Assembly: GCA_008933995.1 (NCBI GenBank)
Contig: WARS01000033.1
Span: 250,501-314,500, forward strand
From: Datnioides undecimradiatus
Lineage: Eukaryota; Chordata; Actinopteri; Lobotiformes; Datnioididae
Length of the DNA: 64,000 nt
Direction: 5' to 3'
Shown: positions 48,901 through 61,664 of the stretch, piece after piece
Layout: every line of letters starts with the position of its first letter
How positions within the stretch are numbered: the first letter of the stretch is position 1
Notes under the pieces: generated by a model
Seen by the model: the letters and a program-made list of their open reading frames with translations, nothing else
What the model was told of the DNA's origin: nothing
The model's database searches: none
Made by a program: the position numbers and the translations under genes

Positions 48901-50539
48901 TTTGACAACACAGTTTAGATTGTAGGTGTTTAGAGGCCGACTGAGAAGTGATTCTGAGCACTTTAAGTTGTGAACAAACTCGAGCATTTCAAAGAAGCCA
49001 AGCAGAGACAGCCAGTCAACGTCTGCTAAGGACAGAGTAAGTAAGGAGTCTGGTTTATAAAAACCACAGTCAGGTAGGTTGTGCCTTCAACGTGCAACGT
49101 TCACCATAGTGACAATTTAACCTTTATGACATAAAGCCACTTTAGCTTTGCAAAGAGTGATTCAATTTCTCAGCTGCCAGATTCAGAATAAGACGCTAAT
49201 TGGACACAGGTTGATTACCTGCCAAACTGGCTGGTAGAGCTGACAGACTTTCCAGCCACAGCTTACATTTTGCATCGTTTGACTGGTGGCTGGTGTTAAT
49301 ATGAAGACCAGCCTAAGTGATACAACATGGAGAAGCACGCTCTCAACACATCCGGAGGGGTTTTCACTGTGCCAAGTAGACCACCACAAATGGCCAAACG
49401 CTACCAAGGACTGAAAAAGGCTTCGTAACCACAGAGATTGATAGGGGAAAAAATTATGTAAATGCCTGTCACCAAAAAGTAGAATTTGCATAACATTCAA
49501 TTGCAGTCACCATATTTATCAAAATCACTGAGCTTGGTTTAAACTTCAATGTGTCCAGTTTGCATGACGTACAAACAAACCAGGCATTTAAAAAAAACAA
49601 CAACAACAAAAAACAGGTCAAGTGTTGACACCTGTGCATTCCAGCTCATAGTAAACAACCCTCGTCTAAACTATACCAAGACTACAAAACAACAACAACT
49701 GAGCTGTCATTTTGGCTGGCACAGACTCAGACCCACCCCCCTGTTAAGTTTCCATCACAACTGCCACAAACCAGAGACATCTGATCCACGACAGGGCCAA
49801 TGTCAGAAAGTTATCAAAGAGGTGAAGTGCAGCAATCATCACCTCATTTTTAAAAACTATGGGTCTTGCATTTTGTGTGTGTATGTCTCTTTCAGTTGCA
49901 ATTGTGCAACACTTAACTGGGCCCAGTCAATGCACAAACATCAGATGCATCCCCTTTACTGTGAAAACGCCGGGGATACATATAGTGAAGCTTTAATGCA
50001 GGACATTAATTGGCAGACATGATAAATCCACTGTTTGTAGACGCACAACTGTCTGACCAGCTGGGTTAACCTACTTCACAAAGTTCCACAAAAGTAGTTG
50101 TAGTGTTGTGGCAAAGCGATAAACAATGACTCAGGGCTGAATCCCGAGGCTCGTTGGAGATAAAATAACTCCGTGTATGAGGTTTAGTGAAGCTCCACTT
50201 TTATGATTGAACGTTTCCATCCACGACTAGCGTTGCGACGTTTCACAGAAGAGCTCAATGGAAAAAGTAGCCTAACATGAGCTACATAACATGTAGCGTC
50301 AGCCAACGTGATGCTACAATAAAAAACCCAATAACAGATAATTACACATGTTAATATTAAAGCGGGCTTGGGGAAGACGTTAGCTTATGTGTTTTATCAT
50401 TAAGCAGTGATTTGCCAACTCGGCCGAGACGGGAACAGCCTCCAAACACTTCAAGTTAGCTAACTCAGCTAGCAGCTCGCTGCAGACAAAAAACTTTTTC
50501 CACATCTGAAAAGTGTTTCTCTCCATTTTCTTTCAAAAA

Positions 50540-51060
50540 GAATGGCGCGTGATATAAACCCGCGTATAGCGCGAGACGCTGAAACGCGTTTTCATTTCAC
50601 GTTAACGCCATAAAAACTGTATTCTTCCGGCTGCTGCTCACTGGCAAAACCGGAGTTAACTTACTGTAACTTACCTTTCCGTCTCCGCTGCCACCGCCGC
50701 CGCTCCCCGGGCCGCCTTCAACACCAGAGACCGCCGCCGGACCTCCGGAGGGCCGCGGAGCTCGGAGAGGAGAAGCCGAGAGGGGTGCAGCTACTACCAG
50801 GGAGACGTAGAGCCAACTGCACCGAGGCCCCGGGCCTTGCGTGTCCTCGAAGTAGCGTTAGGGGAGGGATACCGAGCCTCAGCCCTCCGCCGTTTGACAG
50901 AGACTCGGGAATACCTTTTTGACAGCTCCTCTTCTTCAGCCCCCCCCTCCCCTCGACAGCCCTTCACTTTTCTCTTTTTCCTCACTTCCAGCAGATACGA
51001 ATCAAAATACTGTCACAGAATATGGCGGCCGCATACGCACGCTACTATCGCGAGAAGACG
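50540..51060. promoter_or_regulatory. tab2: CpG island promoter of tab2
   Basis: CpG density and GC content rise sharply here ('cccgcgtatagcgcgagacg', 'ccgccgccggacctccggag', 'atggcggccgcatacgcac') against an AT-rich background. It coincides with the proposed first exon. On the minus strand 'cggccgccatatt' near 51020-51035 resembles a YY1-type start-site motif. TATA-less; the start site is likely near 51,020-51,050. Confidence 0.75.
50675..51030 (-). other. tab2: Non-coding first exon of tab2 (5' UTR)
   Basis: Its 3' end is fixed by a strong donor, 'gagacggaaag|gtaagtta', on the minus strand. The exon is GC-rich and contains short open frames but no tab2 coding sequence. The 5' boundary is inferred from the end of the CpG island. 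The link to the acceptor at 26224 is inferred from orientation and the absence of another gene between them. Confidence 0.6.
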
Positions 51061-51279
51061 ACTTATTTTTCTTTTTTTTCCCAGCTTCTCAAAGTTGAGC
51101 TGAGGGAGGGAGGAGAAAGTTGTGATTGCAAAATGAGCCGAGGAGCCCAAGGAGGGAAACCAAGGCATTTTACATTGTCAAGCTTACGAGGATGAAAACT
51201 ATGAAAAACAAGTGTTATTACTAAAGAGTAAGGTGGATTGAACTCTCCAAATCATAGCAGAATTTATGTCAGGTCAAGG

Positions 51280-51435
51280 CCGTAGGCTTTATATTAATTA
51301 CAGAGACCCAACAGTTCCCAAAATCAGGAAGCACCTGGTGACAGCAGCAAGGAAAAACTCCTTTAAACAGGCAGAAACCAGGAGCCGGGCCTGTCTCTAG
51401 GTGGGGTTCAATTTATAGTAATAAAATGTAGCACT
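51280..51435 (-). mobile_element. LINE 3' tail remnant
   Basis: The minus strand reads 'aggagtttttccttgctgct', 'gtcaccaggtgctt' and 'gggaactgttgggtctctgt', the same block order as the + strand tail at 700-800. Similarity may extend to about 51,180. It lies just outside the tab2 promoter. Confidence 0.65.
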
Positions 51436-52734
51436 GGGTGTTGAGCCGAAACTTGGGAGCAAGGGTTAGAATCTGTAGAAATTTGACCAGAAGAGAGAGG
51501 AGAGATGTTGAGTTACCAACCCTGGCAATGATACACTATCTTGATCGCATTTCATGTTCCCTTTCTTCAGGGAGAGGTTGAAGGTCAGAGGTTGGCTACA
51601 GAGCAGTAGCTCTGAGGGTGGTAGGAGACATTCACCGTTTTGCTGGAGGACACATCAGCAAGGGAGTGAACCTCCAGTTGAAGGACTCATCCAGAGGCAT
51701 GGCCTCTACGCAAAAGAATACATGCATTATTATGGTACTTTCTTACTGCTGGAGTCCACAAACCTTTACCAAGGTTTTTTTCAGCACGTTCAGTCACAAT
51801 CTCATGCCTAGCACCAGTAAATTACCATAGAATTCAATACTGTTTCTGCAGGAACCAAAAAAATTGCCATCCTATACACCCGTCAGCAAGTATTCTGTTC
51901 AGAGAAAGCTGAAACATCTTAAATAGATGATCTCTTTCACTTTGTTGTCTGTTTTGTTCACACCGTGGAAGGCCAGCCTTGGTGGTACGTGTTTTATCAG
52001 AAAATATTGCAAATTAGAGCCGGACGGACAGACGGTTATCTTTATCACTCATTCACGCCTCATAGATCGGGCTAAATAAAAGTTTGGTGTTGGGTATGAA
52101 CATATCTCCAGCAAAAGGAAACAATACATTTCATACTTGAATGTGAAATGCAAAGCTGTCTCATTTACAGCAGCATATCAGACGATATCAAAGAGACTGT
52201 GGTTCTCCTGCTCCTGTCCTTTTGGTATAAATGCTTACAGATTAAAGTTCTGTTGTCTTCTTGGACTCACAATTGATGTTTCACATCTGTCCTGCTCAGA
52301 AAAAAAAACAGATCTCAATGGTCCAAAGTCCAACTGGATCTTCAGAGGGTTTAAAATGACATGGATTGAGCTGTTTGATAAAAGCCATTAAGAAACAACA
52401 CTACAGTGAGCACTGACACCTCCAGAAGTCTGAGAACAAAGTGTGGTCTGCTCAAACAAGACTAGAAAACTCTTACATCTTACATTTACAATGTGTGACT
52501 GATTGCTCGTCTACATTTAAACTTTTCAAAAAGCACCGATCATACCGCAGTGTTTCCTGAAACTATTCTATATCTGTTTTGACCAATCAATCATAGTAAA
52601 CAGTTGACCCAATATATTTACCTGTAGAACATTCTAGATAGCAAGTATTGCAGGTGGAGTGTCTCACCTCAAAAGCTTGGAACTCATTGTAATCACATGC
52701 TGCCTCACCATTTAGGTAGAGGAAGTGCTGTCAG
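51436..52734. other. Intergenic stretch upstream of tab2
   Basis: No coding, RNA or repeat feature that I can support, apart from possible further LINE-derived sequence up to about 51,830. Confidence 0.5.
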
Positions 52735-53570
52735 GTGGTAATACAAAGTACAACCTATGGTTTTTTACAACTCTATCAGTATTTTTCCCACTGTATTTTT
52801 TGGGAAATGGCAACAATTCAGTCAGTCTGTCAGTGGGTTGTTGTACAACTTTGGTCCAGACTGAAATATCGCAATAACTACTGGATGGATTGCCATGATA
52901 TTTTGTACATACAATGTACAACATACACTGTAGTGGATGTATATTGACAAAGAAAAAAACTTCTACTGTTGTGTATGTGGGGTGCTGTGAAGCTCCGTAT
53001 GGACACCTGGGCTGTGCCGAAAGTTCAGATTGTTGAACTTTGGCCAGAGCTGCACTGAGCTGATCACTGATTAATCTGAAAGATGGATGCAAAATGACAA
53101 CAACACACACTGGCCCCATATCAGCTCTAAAAGCCTCTGCAATGTAGCAACCTATTGCTGTCAACATTAGCATTTAAGCTAAGGTGGATGGAGATCCAGA
53201 GGTTAATACACTGCTGACCAACGTGCAATGCACAGCTCCAAACCCTTGTTCTTCCACTGCAAAGTGGCATCCTCGCTGACTCTTCCTACAGAACCATGAC
53301 AAAGTTAACATTTGTGATTTGTGGTAAAATATTTTTGCACATTTTAAGCTAAGATGGTGAGCCTGGTAAACATCATACCTGCTAAACATCAGCGGGTAGG
53401 CATGCTGATGCGAGAGTCTGACTGGAGACTCTCCAGCTTGTTACTTTACATTAGCTTAGCATTTAACATTTCATGACAACTGGGCGAACTCTATCTGCTG
53501 AGTAAAACCATGAGATGTGGATGAAAGCTATAGATAAAGGCTAGTAAGTGGACCCTGAGTTAAGATTTTT
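52735..53570. repeat. Teleost dispersed interspersed repeat
   Basis: It contains 'actactggatggattgccat' with 'gatattttgtacata', and later 'aagatggtgagcctggtaaa' with 'catcatacctgctaaacatc', 'agcatgctgatg'-like and 'ttagcttagcat' segments. This is a familiar abundant fish repeat, recognised from memory. Its class is not clear to me (probably non-autonomous). Open frames over it are not genes. Confidence 0.7.
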
Positions 53571-55104
53571 TTTTGTAAAATTACTTTTTAAGATGCCAAA
53601 AATCAAGCATTAACTTGCTAAATCATCATAGCCTTAGTTTTATGTTTTTATTTTTCCACATATTATATTTTAGCAGTTCTAAAACAAATCTATGATGACC
53701 CATGGTTGAGCCCCATCACGACCACTCTGAGAGGAACTAAACAGCTAATGATGTTCTCCGACAGTGGAATTTATATTTGAAGAAAAAGAAACTTCCTTAT
53801 ACCATAAAAAATATTGTTTTGACAATGAATTACTCTGCCATGCCAGTTGCTGAAGCCACAATTCAAGTCCTCAGGGAGTTATGGGATTTCATTGGTATTA
53901 GTTTCAATGAGGGTTTTTGATGTCACATGATCAAAATGCTGCTTCAAAGGCCTTCTCTGTCCACCAAGGAATCATCGTGTCCTCCAGCCGGAACCCTCCA
54001 GTCTCCACTTGCAACGCTGCACCCACTTTTTAAATTAGACACTTTTTTTTTCTCATTCTGCGCGGACACCATAAACAGGTGTCCCATTTAATTTCTGTTT
54101 TACGACATAATTGATGTGGACCATGTCTCCTGCTCACTGCTTCTTGCTGCATGAACCCACACGCGGGGTGAATGAGAAAACAGACGCTTGTGGGAACTCT
54201 CATGAAAAAGGACGGCGCATTTGTTCTTCAGCGAACTGGGTGGAAACATATGGTGTCTCGTGTGTCGGCGTAATGCGGTGACTCACACACACAGTCAGTC
54301 GCTCACACACACACATGCACACACACAAATTGTGGCCCCTGCTATCTTGCACAGACTGTGACCCCTTGACCATGGGTTTGAAGCCCGAGGAGCTGAAAAC
54401 CCCCTCAGAGCACACAAAACTGACAGCACAGTGCAGCTTCTTATCCTCTGTGACAGGCGCTCCCACAGAGTATTCATTACTGTACACAATGCCTTATACA
54501 TTTGGTGATTTTCTATTGGCATGTATGTGTGTGCGGTGTTGTTACATGTTGTGCAAGTGAATCAGCAAAAAAAACAAAAAAACCCAAATCAGAATCAAAA
54601 TTCTTAGGACTTTCTGCTGACTTCCACCGCTTCTGCAGGTTTGGTTTCATTTCTCAAGTGGACAGTGTGTGCTTCAGACACACACACACTTTCCCCTACA
54701 TGTTGTATGTAGACAGAGATCACATGAATGACAGTGTGGTTCATCCACGGGGAAATAAGACCTTAAAAAAAGGACAACAAGTGCTCATAACAGCAGCAGC
54801 CTGCGAGAAATCAGACAGGAGAACCTGCCGTTTCACCCCAGTGCTGCAACTGGCCACACTCCTCAGAAAGGCTTTTTGGAGTAACACGGCCGGCCACCCA
54901 CATTCTTGGCATGGAAAGAGGCCCGTTTCTCACGGTCTGAGGACAGCTTGTCATGGGTCAGCAGTTTAGATTTAGCTCTGCAGTGGGTCCCCAGTCATTA
55001 TTCCCCTCTTAAGCAAACTTCTGTGCTTGTCCACTGGCCATTTGGAGCAGGTTACACAGCCGCTCCGTTGCTAACAAGCTCGACACTGTTGTTCCAGTCA
55101 TGGG

Positions 55105-55111
55105 GAGAGAT

Positions 55112-55149
<38 letters not shown>
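55105..55149. repeat. (GA)n microsatellite
   Basis: GAGA repeats with two 'gata' interruptions, about 45 bp. Confidence 0.93.
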
Positions 55150-56219
55150 CAGGAAGTTGTTGTGCTCTAATCGTACAAATGAGAAAACATTCGTTTTACT
55201 TGTAGAGCAAAACTTTGTATCTGATGAAAAGAGTAATGCCTGCACACAGACTCCTCCCTAAAGTGTATCAAATGATCAATGTAAAAAATTCAATAACTAC
55301 ACAATTAAAAGTGAATCAAACGCACATCCATCCCAAAGGGTGGGGAAACAGACAAAATAATACATCAACTACATCCAAAACATCTCAGAAATATTAAATT
55401 CCATAAATGTAGACATAGTTATGGCATGTCTTTCTGTTGATAGCAGTTTAGCATTTTGCCCTGAACATGAGTGAAACGCTTCTTATCTATGCTGCTGTCA
55501 AACACCCTCCCAGCTACATGTGGTGTGGATGTTGTTATGCTCCCTCTGAATGAATCCTCCGAACTCCAGTTTTTGGTCCCGACACAGAAACAAAACTAAT
55601 CATATGCACAGAAGAAAAGTGAATGCTGGAACGCCTCCAGTGCAATCTGGTGAGGCATTCCAGCAGGATAAAACAAACTTCAGATTAAACATAGCCAGAA
55701 GAAGAAGCCAGGAGGGTGTTGAAGTCACAGCAGGTGATAAACTTGGATAAACATGTCAGAGAGCTACTGTAGGTCTTTATAGATTTAAAGTAATCAAAGA
55801 TTTGAAACCAAATGGATGGAAATGCACAAATCTGACAGGCCTGTTAGGCAACAGCATTTTGAATTAGCATTAGATGAGCTCATCACAACACTGTCCATCA
55901 CATTTCAAATGTACTGGTTTAAACTGGTTTTTCAACAAGTCATACTGACACAGTGTCCTGGGTGGTTGGGCAAGTTTGCATTCATATTATTACCACTTTA
56001 AATGGCATGAAGTGTGCAATTCAACCATATACCTCTCACGTTTAGAAATATTTTAGATATCTGTTTTGAATTCTCATGCAGCTTTTTAAAGTACTTTCAA
56101 TAACAACAGGTTTCCATTGAAAGATTTTTGGTTTAACCACTGTGAAGCTGCAGGAAGCTGCATGACATTTGCCTCGTTTGTCTCTGTCTTTATGGCATTC
56201 AGCTAGTAGCTTAACAGAG

Positions 56220-56460
56220 GAAAGCAGTAACATGCTGCAGTCTGTGGATTTTCTTGTCAGTGCAGAAAAACATGCACAAGGTGAACAGCATTGGGCCCAG
56301 TATTGACCCTTGAGGGACTCTACATTTACACATTCTATCCGAATATAGAAAGAAGAATGCCCCTTTAGATAAGATACAAAAATGGATCAAGTGCTGAGCA
56401 AACCAAGGCCTTTTGACGGTGTTATCACCAACTGTTTGACATACTGCACTCAAATCTAAT
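56220..56460 (-). mobile_element. Reverse transcriptase fragment of a decayed LINE
   Basis: The minus strand encodes 'CRVPQGSILGPMLFTLCM' at about 56330-56270, the conserved VPQGS..GP..F box of LINE reverse transcriptases. The adjoining 56460-56400 ('gcactcaaatctaat', 'accaaggccttttga' on +) matches the upstream AFDTVDH region, with the intervening part deleted. The (TAA)n at 56457-56489 abuts it. Dead fragment. Confidence 0.7.
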
Positions 56461-56489
56461 AATAATTAATAATAATAATAATAATAATC
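56457..56489. repeat. (AAT)n microsatellite
   Basis: About ten AAT units directly beside the LINE fragment. Confidence 0.92.
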
Positions 56490-57940
56490 ATACTTTAACG
56501 CAGTGATAGTCCCTTGGATATAATGAAACCATTGTATCAGTTAAGAGCTACAAGGAAGTTGTTTTTCATAGATCCCAGACAAAGTGCAGGTTTTCATTTG
56601 ACAGTAAAAACCAGCAAGCTATAGGTAAAACAAGTTGGTATCATGGAAATATGAATATATTATACAAAAAGATATGAAATCATGCACTTTCTGATGACGT
56701 CTTTAAAAAGAACTACTGTATTTTACATATGAACACATGCAACAACACTGTCCAAGTAGAACATAGACATAGGAGGCAACAGATAACGACACAAACACAG
56801 TCTGGCCTGTTTTTGTGAAGAGTGGACAGTTTATTACTAAGAGGCAATTGAAATGTCAAGGTCTGTGGAGTGTAAGCCTCAAGCTGTGGTTTGAGGCTGC
56901 TCTCAGAGCAGACTGGGAGAGAGTGGTGCGATGGCGGAGCTCCAGGCACCGATCTCCTACCCTTAAGGTCAAACTGACACTCTACGGATGGGCCCGGCAC
57001 TTTTCCACTAGAGCTGCAGCAGATAGAAAGGACTGTGGCTCAGCCATCTGTAGGAGCAGAGCGTAAACGGTGGCTGTTGAGCTGATAAGAAGGTCTCGCC
57101 CACCCTGGCTCGAGATGTTTTAGTGTAGTGGAGCTTACTGTTTGTCTGTTTGTGCTGTGTACTTGCACTGCTGTTTACCGTTACCTGTCGCTACGTCACT
57201 ACAGCCAGTCCACCCTCATGCAGCTTCATGCATTAGTTTACTGAGGTTTTGCTTGTACCATGTGACTGATCTACAGTTTCTATTTAACCATGCATGCTTT
57301 TAATATTTGTGCTTCTGCTTTGCATGTTTCAGTTGGTGTCTAATAATGCAGCACGCTGTCTTATTTAGTCTTCTAACATTTATATCTGTCATTTCAGTGC
57401 TTTGCTCTGAATCATGTTTTTGCAACATTCATATTCTTAGCAATATTAATAACATTATTAACAATATTTTTTTCAGCATTGTTCTGCTTCTACAACTTAA
57501 ACATCTTAAACATCAATCTCAATAACTGTGTAACTTTTGTCCTATATTTCTTTAGTTGTCCAGAGACTGCAGATAAAAAACAGCCTTTTGGGCAAACTTT
57601 GTCACATTTATAGCAAAATGTATTAATTGGCTGGATATTTATTCTCTTTTTGGGTGTGTATGAAGACAAGTAATATGTGATGTGGCGATGGCGCAAAATT
57701 TAAGGGCTGAAGTTTCTTTTTAAGGTGAATAAGCCTTTAAAAATGCCATTTTCAGCAAGAGTGCACCATTCTACTCATTCTGATTCTGCAGTATCCCACC
57801 CCGACCGGGCTGGTGAAAGCACAAACACTATCTCCACCACACAACCCTGTCTGGGGAGGAGTGCACCAAGACATCAGTCTAACATCCCACGCCAGGCACG
57901 GCTCCATGAGCCTCTTGTTTATATTTTTCTGACAGCCTGA

Positions 57941-57964
57941 AGAAAGAAAGAAAGAAAGAAAGAA
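57941..57964. repeat. (AAAG)n microsatellite
   Basis: Six AAAG units. Confidence 0.92.
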
Positions 57965-60478
57965 GTTTGTCTCACTCAAACAAAATGAAGCTGAATGAAG
58001 TTGAGTTCGTGATGCTCTCACAGTTTTCTCAGGGACTATTTCTTTGATAGAGAGTAGTTCTGGTGTTGTCCGTGGATCACTCTAAACACTGGTGACTGAC
58101 TGTAATGTCTACTTACAAAGTGTTATCTGCCATCAACAAAGCTGCCATGAATGTATCCACTGACATGTACTGTGTGTGTCATCGGAGTCTGAGGTATCTT
58201 CTTCCTGTGTGCCACAGACCTCCATTGTTGTCCAGTAGTATTAAAGGCACCATAATGACCTTCACTGTTGCACTAAATGACATGTTCCTTAACGAACACA
58301 CTGCAGTTTATTCGGTTACAAAATCCCACACACACCATCATCCTGCTCACTAGAGCGGCACATCTGGATTAATCCGCCAGTGAAAATAGTCCCAATCCAA
58401 TACGCTGTTTCCTCCTGACTGAGTAACAGTAGCTACAAGCTGGGGATGCAGGATAGTATCCAGATTTGAACAACATGGGACTTGATAAGAAGATCCAGAA
58501 CATCTCCAGGTGGTCTGAAGCCCTTCATGCATCAGGTCTTGGGTCTAATATTTGGGTGAACTAACTCTTTATGTATGTTACGTATGCTCAGGTGCCTTAT
58601 TACACTCACTTGTATCATGTCATGTTCACGTCATGCCATGTCCCGTTCGTGTCGTGTCATGTTCTGTTAGGTGCATGTGCCTGCATGCACCGTGCACATG
58701 ATACTGAATGCTGTTACAGATAAAAGCAACCAAACTAAATTATGCTAATAATTCTAATTAGACAGAGGCATTTGTTTTTGGCACCGACGGAAACCTCAGG
58801 ACTTGTTTGGAGCAATTTATCTCCTGCAGTGCTGCTGTGACAGGCAATGTGGTGGCAGTTAGAAGCTCTAAAGTGCAGAGAGAGTCTGGTCTGTGTCTGC
58901 TGCTGAATACGCAGTATAACACCGCTGCCTGTTAGGGTTCAGGTCTATGTGTGGGGGGGCTTGTTCCTCGGCAGCTGACCTGAGCAGCAGCACCTGGAGA
59001 CAGAGTAGGAAATGGGATCATTGGCATTAATACGTTCTGCTGAGCTCTCTCCAAGTCATAAATTTCCTTCAAGTGGCAGCAGCAACACTGCAGGCTGAGC
59101 TGTCGATCCAGTGCTTCTGCCAGAACTCATGAGGTCCGTGCCAAGTCCTGGCTTGCCTGCACTGGTCTCACTTGTCAAACCACGAGCCCATAAAGAGGAC
59201 TGAGCGCAGTGCTTACTTGATGCATCTTGTGGAATGTCTTGATGGTGGATCGAAGCGTTCAGATCATCCCAAAACAGTCACTCCTGTTTGAAGATGGCGT
59301 GTGTGTGTGTGTGTATAACCTTGTAATACCAGTGGAACTAAAATTAGTTCAAAGCAGTCTCAAAGTCTTTGCAGGACTGACTGAGGAGGTTCAGATGTGT
59401 CACTGCTACATGTTGTGTTTGTCTCCTGGCTCTGCCTCTGTTCTGCATGCATCAACAGGAAGTAAGGAACAGTTTTAGCTGCAGGTCTCATAAAGTACAC
59501 ATTTTTACTTTGAATAAAAAGGAGAAAACAGACAAATATACATTCACTGTGATGGACTACCTGTCTCTAACAATCCTGTTGTCTGTGGAATTTGGATTTC
59601 AGACCATCAGTGACACCAGTGGCAGTCTGGAAGCTACATTTTTCGGTGTGTACAGAAAATGTGCCTGCTTACCTCTTTGGGCATCTAACCAAACAGATTG
59701 AGTTGATTTACTTTAATTACCTTTAATACTGTAATTACTTTGAACTATTTAACCCATTTTTACCCTGGCAGGTCTGACGGGTGCATCTCTTTTTCTGGCC
59801 GAGACGGCAGCGTGAGCGTTTCAGATGACACAACAAAACACAACAGGGAAACACAGAACATAGAGGACGTACACTGAAGCACACAATTCCTTCGGTTGCC
59901 CACAGATATGGACAAACACAATAATTCAGTGTTTTATAGGGAGAGGAAAGTGGGGTGAAAATGTATCCTGTTCCTACAGAGACTGGTGTTCACTATGAGA
60001 TGCTTTGAACTAAAGAGTGTAAGGTGATGGATGACTGAGTGAATGAGGGATGCTTTCTTTATCATTATGATTTATTAAATGATTCATCTTGGATGCTGTG
60101 ACCAACACAAACTACATTCCTGCTGGCACAGAGAGAAATCTCAGTGACAGATGGAGCCAAACCTGGGCGAACCCAACCCAAACGATGTAGAACCAAATAA
60201 GTGCGTGTTTGTGCGTATGAGTGATGGAATAATGTCAGCTGAAAAGGTCAGCGTCTTGGCTGGGATGCGGTCAAAGTCACTGGAGCCAGTGGCTGAGCGG
60301 AGACAGAACAAGGGAGGAGATTTACATCAAACTACGGAGGCCAGTTTGGAGAAGACAGAGGTGGCCGTCTCCCACACGCACAACCAACCAGAGCTCCACA
60401 CCAGCCTCATGGGACGACTTGAGCCTTAGAGGACCTGACAAGTGACAGGGTGGTTCCTGCAGAAGGCTGGTTCCTGCT

Positions 60479-60523
60479 GCAGCAGCCAGTTAGTTAAGCT
60501 AAGCTAGGCTAACTAGCTGCTGC
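60479..60523. repeat. Imperfect inverted repeat (hairpin)
   Basis: The left arm 'gcagcagccagttag' (60479-60493) pairs with the right arm 'ctaactagctgctgc' (60509-60523), with one mismatch and a 15-base loop. It could be chance or part of a decayed repeat; no function is claimed. Confidence 0.55.
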
Positions 60524-60849
60524 TTCCAGAGTGCCGTTTTCTTCCTTATTCTAAGCAAGAAGCTGTCAAAACTGTCCTAAAACTACTAAAAATGATTTTA
60601 CATTGTTTAACTGTTGCAGTGCTTTTGCTAAAAACGTACAAGTCAGTGAAAATGTATTTCTAACAGTTGTGAAAAACATTCTGATGTGGGACTCCACACT
60701 CCTCAGCAAGAGCCTGACAATGTAGGACCCGACTGGCACCGGTACAGTGAACAGCCACCCTTGGCCACCACCGTGTGGTGAACAGGGGGAGCAGCACTCT
60801 GGTTAGAGCTCAGCTGCAGCAGCAACAACCACTGCACACATCAAGGTGA

Positions 60850-61626
60850 TTGAGACAAAAGAGATTTTTATTATAATAGAGGATATAAAATAAATATACA
60901 TGACTTTTTTCTCATTAACAGTCATTTGTACAGTGAAATTTGGACAAGTTTGCTAAAAGCAGCTAAATAAACGTTTTCTTGTTTTTGTTTCTTTTTTTAA
61001 TATTTCCTGCGCTGAGCTATTGCTGCCTCATCTGTAAAACGCTATGAAAAGACAATACATTTAGGCCATTATGTATAGTTCAAACCCGTGCACACGCGCA
61101 CGCGCACTCACACTATACAGAGAGAGTGTAGAAGAGCGGACAGACGCCCCAGCCTGCAAAGCTGTTCTGCTGATGCAGCTCGCTGAGAGCGTTGGGGAGT
61201 TACTCGCGTGTAGATCTGCTGATTTTTAATTAATTCATGCGTAATTAAACAGGATTTAGCTTCCTGTGAGACCGCAGCATTCAATTTCCACAACAGGGAG
61301 CCGCTTGTTAAAAGATGCTCTGGTGGGATTGAGGGTGACTGTAACCACGTTCTGTGACAACGGCCAAACAGAGCTTGTCATCTGAACGGCACGACGGGCA
61401 TCGGGGGCATCGCAGGGGACTCTGACTTGCAGGTGGCGTGTCTGTCCGTCTGTCCGTCCCTCTGTCTGTCTGTACAAACAGCTGAGAGAGGGCGACGACA
61501 AGTGCTTACGTTCTCCGTTTGGGGGAAAATACAGGCACATGCAATACTATCAAAAAAGAGGAAGTGTGAGAGCGGCCTACAGGTGCACTAGATCTCATAC
61601 AGGCGTGTACTAATGTGTGTCCGTCC

Positions 61627-61664
<38 letters not shown>

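Larger units (their letters stand above)
26224..50674 (-). other. tab2 large 5' intron (24.5 kb)
   Basis: This intron is bounded by the acceptor at 26224 and a consensus donor 'cggaaag|gtaagtta' at 50674. It contains a teleost dispersed repeat (27.6-28.2 kb), a CA microsatellite (38.0 kb), a short telomere-like stretch (38.97 kb), a 28-bp tandem repeat (39.84 kb) and possible tRNA-like SINE remnants (38.4-39.4 kb). No open frame in it resembles a known protein. A further non-coding leader exon could be hidden here. Confidence 0.7.
57070..60840. other. Intergenic region without supported gene
   Basis: Open frames are short and show no known motif. Visible items are the AAAG repeat, a GT run at 59298-59315, a degenerate 'catgtc/gtcatgt' cluster at 58615-58700 and an imperfect hairpin at 60479-60523. 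Confidence 0.6.

Noticed and set aside
26224-50674. SUMO4-like retrogene in the tab2 intron, as in human
   Set aside because: No ubiquitin-like or SUMO coding sequence is visible; human SUMO4 is a lineage-specific retrocopy.
52712-53173. 153-codon minus-strand frame
   Set aside because: It lies inside the teleost dispersed repeat at 52.7-53.6 kb.
56815-57066. 83-codon + strand frame with many Arg and Trp residues
   Set aside because: No family motif; it lies in repeat-rich intergenic sequence and lacks start or splice support.
60151-60429. 92-codon + strand frame
   Set aside because: Hydrophilic sequence without homology, no promoter or splice evidence.
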